Of a stretch of DNA of 16,009 nt, positions 14,214 to 16,009 are shown one piece after another; position 1 is the first letter of the stretch, and the number at the start of each line of letters is the position of its first letter. The notes beneath the pieces are model-generated. The model made no database searches and had not been told where the DNA came from. It worked only from the letters and a program-made list of their open reading frames with translations. The DNA is taken from assembly GCA_041164825.1 (NCBI GenBank), contig JBEAOO010000344.1, positions 1 through 16,009 on the forward strand, given 5' to 3'. This DNA is from JBEAOO01 sp041164825. GTDB taxonomy: Bacteria; Pseudomonadota; Gammaproteobacteria; Burkholderiales; Burkholderiaceae_C. The translations under genes and the position numbers were made by a program.

Positions 14214-14954
14214 TCAGCCGCCCAAGCCCGCGTACACGTGCTGCACGTCCTCGTTGGCGTCCAGTGCGGCCAGGAAGGCTTCGACCTCGTCGAGCTGCTC
14301 GGCGCTGAGGCTGGCCGGGTCGACGGGGGTCTTGGGGCGGTAGCCCAGCTTGGCCGAGAGCACGGTGAAGTGCTGGGCGGGCAGGGCGCGGCTGACCAGG
14401 TCGAGGTCGGTGGGGTCGGTGATGAAGAGGGTGCTGTTGCTGCCGCCTTCGTCGTCGTCGTTTCCTTCCAGCGCTTCAAAGTCCTGCGCGCCCGCTTCGA
14501 TGGCGGCCATCTCGGCGTCGGCGTCCTTGCTGCCGGCCGTGGGTTCGGCCTCGATCAGGCCGACGTGGTCGAAGTCCCAGGCCACCGAGCCTGAGCTGCC
14601 GAGCTGGCCCTTGCGGAACAGCACGCGCATCTCGCTGGCCGCGCGGTTCACGTTGTCGGTCAGCACCTCCACCATCACCGCCACGCGGTGCGGCGCAAAG
14701 CCTTCGTACACCACGGTCTCGAAGTGCACGGTTTCACCGGTCAGGCCAGCGCCCTTTTTGATGGCGCGGTCGAGCGTGTCTTTGGGCATCGAGACCTTGC
14801 GCGCCTGCTCCATCACCAAGCGCAGCCGTGCGTTGGCGGCCGGGTCGGCGCCGTGGCGGGCCGCAATCATGATGTCCTTGGCCAATTTGCCAAACAAGCG
14901 GCCCTTGGCATTGGCGGCGAGGTCTTTGTGCTTTGCTTTCCACTGCGCGCCCAT
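14214..14954 (-). CDS. YebC/PmpR family protein (TACO1 family)
   Basis: A 246-residue cytoplasmic protein of the YebC/PmpR/TACO1 family. These were long annotated as DNA-binding regulators and more recently linked to translation. It opens MGAQWKAKHKDLAANAKGR, then the conserved FGKLAKDIMIAAR helix (21-33), the EQARKVSMPKDTLDRAIKKG block (49-68), a VVYEGFAP strand (81-88), VEVLTDNVNRAASEMR (95-110) and GSSGSVAWDFD (119-129). An acidic loop (NDDDEGG, about 164-170) precedes the C-terminal domain, which ends ANEDVQHVYAGLGG. The length fits the family. The ATG at 14954 has AAGGA eight bases upstream. The MGAQWKAKHKDL start points to the YeeN-like branch rather than the classical YebC one that begins MAGHSKW. 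It shares strand with the AAA ATPase, which starts 117 bp downstream under its own promoter. Confidence 0.93.
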   Translation of the reverse strand: MGAQWKAKHKDLAANAKGRLFGKLAKDIMIAARHGADPAANARLRLVMEQARKVSMPKDTLDRAIKKGAGLTGETVHFETVVYEGFAPHRVAVMVEVLTDNVNRAASEMRVLFRKGQLGSSGSVAWDFDHVGLIEAEPTAGSKDADAEMAAIEAGAQDFEALEGNDDDEGGSNSTLFITDPTDLDLVSRALPAQHFTVLSAKLGYRPKTPVDPASLSAEQLDEVEAFLAALDANEDVQHVYAGLGG

Positions 14955-15076
14955 GGTGCGGTTCCTTTTGGCGGGTTGTTGGGGATGGGGGAGGAGAGTT
15001 TAGTGGTGCCGCTTGGGGTGTGACCGGATGCTTCACCTAGCGGGCTGGGCGGCCTTGTGCTGGGGGCGGCGTTGGC

Positions 15077-15316
15077 GGTGGGGCGCTGCGCGCGGCAGGG
15101 GGTGTTTGCCGTTCGCGGCAGCGCGCCGGGTTCCGCCCCGGCGGGCGGGTAACTTTCTTCTGTGGGCCCAGAAGAAAGTCACCAAAGAAGAGGGCCTGAA
15201 GAGCCATCTGACCGCGCATCTGCGTCGAAGGGTTCTGTGGATGGCGTCTCGCTGACGCTTGGCCCGCCGCGCGGCCGTCGACGGCTCGCTGGGCGAGTGG
15301 CGGCCCTGCGGGCCGC
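15077..15316 (+). repeat. Interspersed hairpin repeat, copy A
   Basis: About 240 bp, matching copy B in inverted orientation along its length, with near identity over roughly 15125-15195. It contains a perfect 11-bp stem-loop, ACTTTCTTCTG / CAGAAGAAAGT (15152-15179), followed by CACCAAAGAAGAGGGCC, and ends in the palindromic GCGGCCC-tgc-GGGCCGC (15300-15316). From memory, sequences of this type recur between genes in Comamonadaceae. Ends are approximate. Confidence 0.7.
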
Positions 15317-15427
15317 TGGGCCTTCGCGGGCTCGGCCCAGTGTGCGCAGCGCGGATGGCGCTTCGCGAAAGCTCGCCGGCATGCAAATAGTTTTGGGGCC
15401 ACAGGCCAAGCGAGCGCAGCAAAGCGC

Positions 15428-15671
15428 GCGGCCCGCAGGGCCGCCACCAGCCCAGCGAGCCGGCGACGGACGCGCGGTGCGGCGAGCCGCCTTGGCCGGC
15501 ATCAACAGAGCCCCTCAAGGCAGATGCGCGGTCCAATGTGTATTGAGGCCCTCTTCTTTGGTGACTTTCTTCTGGGCCCAGCAGAAGAAAGTTACCCGTC
15601 CTGCCGGGGCGGAACCCGGCGCGGTGCAGCGCACGGCAAACAGCCCTAGCCGCGCGCAGCGCCACGCCCCA
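15428..15671 (-). repeat. Interspersed hairpin repeat, copy B (inverted relative to A)
   Basis: Same element as copy A, read on the minus strand, so the two copies face each other. It has the same 11-bp stem-loop at 15564-15592 with a seven-base loop instead of six, the same GGGTTCCGCCCCGGC segment outside it, and the same GC palindrome at the inner end (15428-15444). The inner third is more diverged from A than the core. Confidence 0.7.
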
Positions 15672-15719
15672 TTCAACACAGCCCTTCGCAGCTCAGCTGC
15701 AACCCCGCAGTCCCCGCGC

Positions 15720-16009
15720 TCAACATTCCGCCACCGCCCCCACATCCAACCACCTCACCCGCTCCTCCTCGTAATACCCCCCGTACTCCGTGTACCGCAA
15801 GTAAGCCCGCCCGCAGTCCACACAGCCCCACACCTCACACCGGTTGGTCGGAAACCAGGCTGCGGCAATCGGCGCATCGGGCGACCAGCTGTGGGTGCCG
15901 TTCGGGTGGTATTCGCTGAGCGTGGGCTCCTCGCTGTCGCTGCCGTCGCCAGGCTGCACCAGCGTGGCCACGCGGCGCAGCGTGGCGCGGTCAAAGGTGC
16001 TGCTGAGCG
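15720..16009 (-). CDS. Small hypothetical protein with CxxxxCxxC motif, 5' end beyond window
   Basis: The 95 visible C-terminal residues run off the right edge in an open frame; the upstream part, reading SSTFDRATLRRVATLVQPGDG, looks coding, so the true start is at or just past the edge. A GTG at 15971 would give 83 residues but would cut this conserved-looking part. Visible features are a SEYHPNGTHSWSPDAPIA stretch, then FPTNRCEVWGCVDCGRAYLR, with three cysteines spaced CxxxxCxxC that could bind Zn2+, and the Tyr/Glu-rich YTEYGGYYEEERVR. No signal peptide or membrane helix is seen. I do not recognise the family. It ends just beyond copy B of the repeat. Confidence 0.7.
   Translation of the reverse strand, partial: LSSTFDRATLRRVATLVQPGDGSDSEEPTLSEYHPNGTHSWSPDAPIAAAWFPTNRCEVWGCVDCGRAYLRYTEYGGYYEEERVRWLDVGAVAEC

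Larger units (their letters stand above)
15010..15719. other. Non-coding region holding an inverted pair of hairpin repeats
   Basis: About 700 bp without a credible gene. Short open frames exist on both strands, but they translate the repeat itself (peptides such as VTFFCWAQKKVTKEEG appear in several frames) and lack family resemblance, good ribosome sites or consistent codon use. The two repeat arms are listed separately. The 112 bp between them includes TGGGCC...GGCCCA pairing and no recognisable gene. The 15010-15076 and 15672-15719 flanks show nothing I can name. Confidence 0.7.

Noticed and set aside
15033..15745. Short open frames encoding VTFFCWAQKKVTKEEG-like peptides
   Set aside because: The same peptide appears in several frames from both copies of the hairpin repeat, so it is a translation of a non-coding element.

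Overview
The window is GC-rich, tightly packed bacterial chromosome. Codon use, protein families (betaproteobacterial-type DsbD, a YebC/PmpR protein, a RecB-nuclease/DinG-type helicase) and a Comamonadaceae-style hairpin repeat near the right end all suggest Burkholderiales, most likely Comamonadaceae. That placement is inferred from pattern recognition; no search was run. I see no rRNA, tRNA, CRISPR array or insertion sequence.

Left half (1-9263, minus strand). Eight collinear genes read leftward from a short divergent region at 9264-9444: a CPBP/MrtJ-like intramembrane protease; a 1028-residue exported protein (cytochrome c domain, eight choice-of-anchor-D/ASH repeats, and a Cys + transmembrane + Arg C-terminal sorting signal of the JDVT-CTERM kind); a TlpA-like thioredoxin; a small DUF4266 lipoprotein; a DUF3570 outer-membrane protein; an ApbE-type FAD:protein FMN transferase; DsbD; and a cation diffusion facilitator cut by the window edge. 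The first six to seven are very closely spaced and look like one extracytoplasmic redox operon: DsbD sends electrons out, TlpA works on thiols, ApbE attaches FMN (DUF3570 carries a full D-x-x-S-G-A-S acceptor motif), and the protease would process the sorting signal of the large cytochrome-repeat protein encoded next to it.

Middle (9445-12896). A small conserved hypothetical gene meets tail-to-tail a DinG/XPD-like helicase with an N-terminal RecB-like nuclease domain. The helicase is divergent from a P-loop nucleoside-kinase-like gene.

Right part (12912-16009). A stand-alone AAA ATPase with its own AT-rich promoter, bracketed by a 9-bp inverted repeat, is followed on the same strand by a YebC/PmpR family gene. 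About 700 bp of non-coding DNA then holds two inward-facing copies of a roughly 240-bp hairpin-rich repeat. The window ends in the 3' part of a small hypothetical gene.

The parts most worth following up are the DUF4266/DUF3570/ApbE/TlpA set with its apparent flavinylation site, and its link to a dedicated C-terminal sorting protease and substrate pair.
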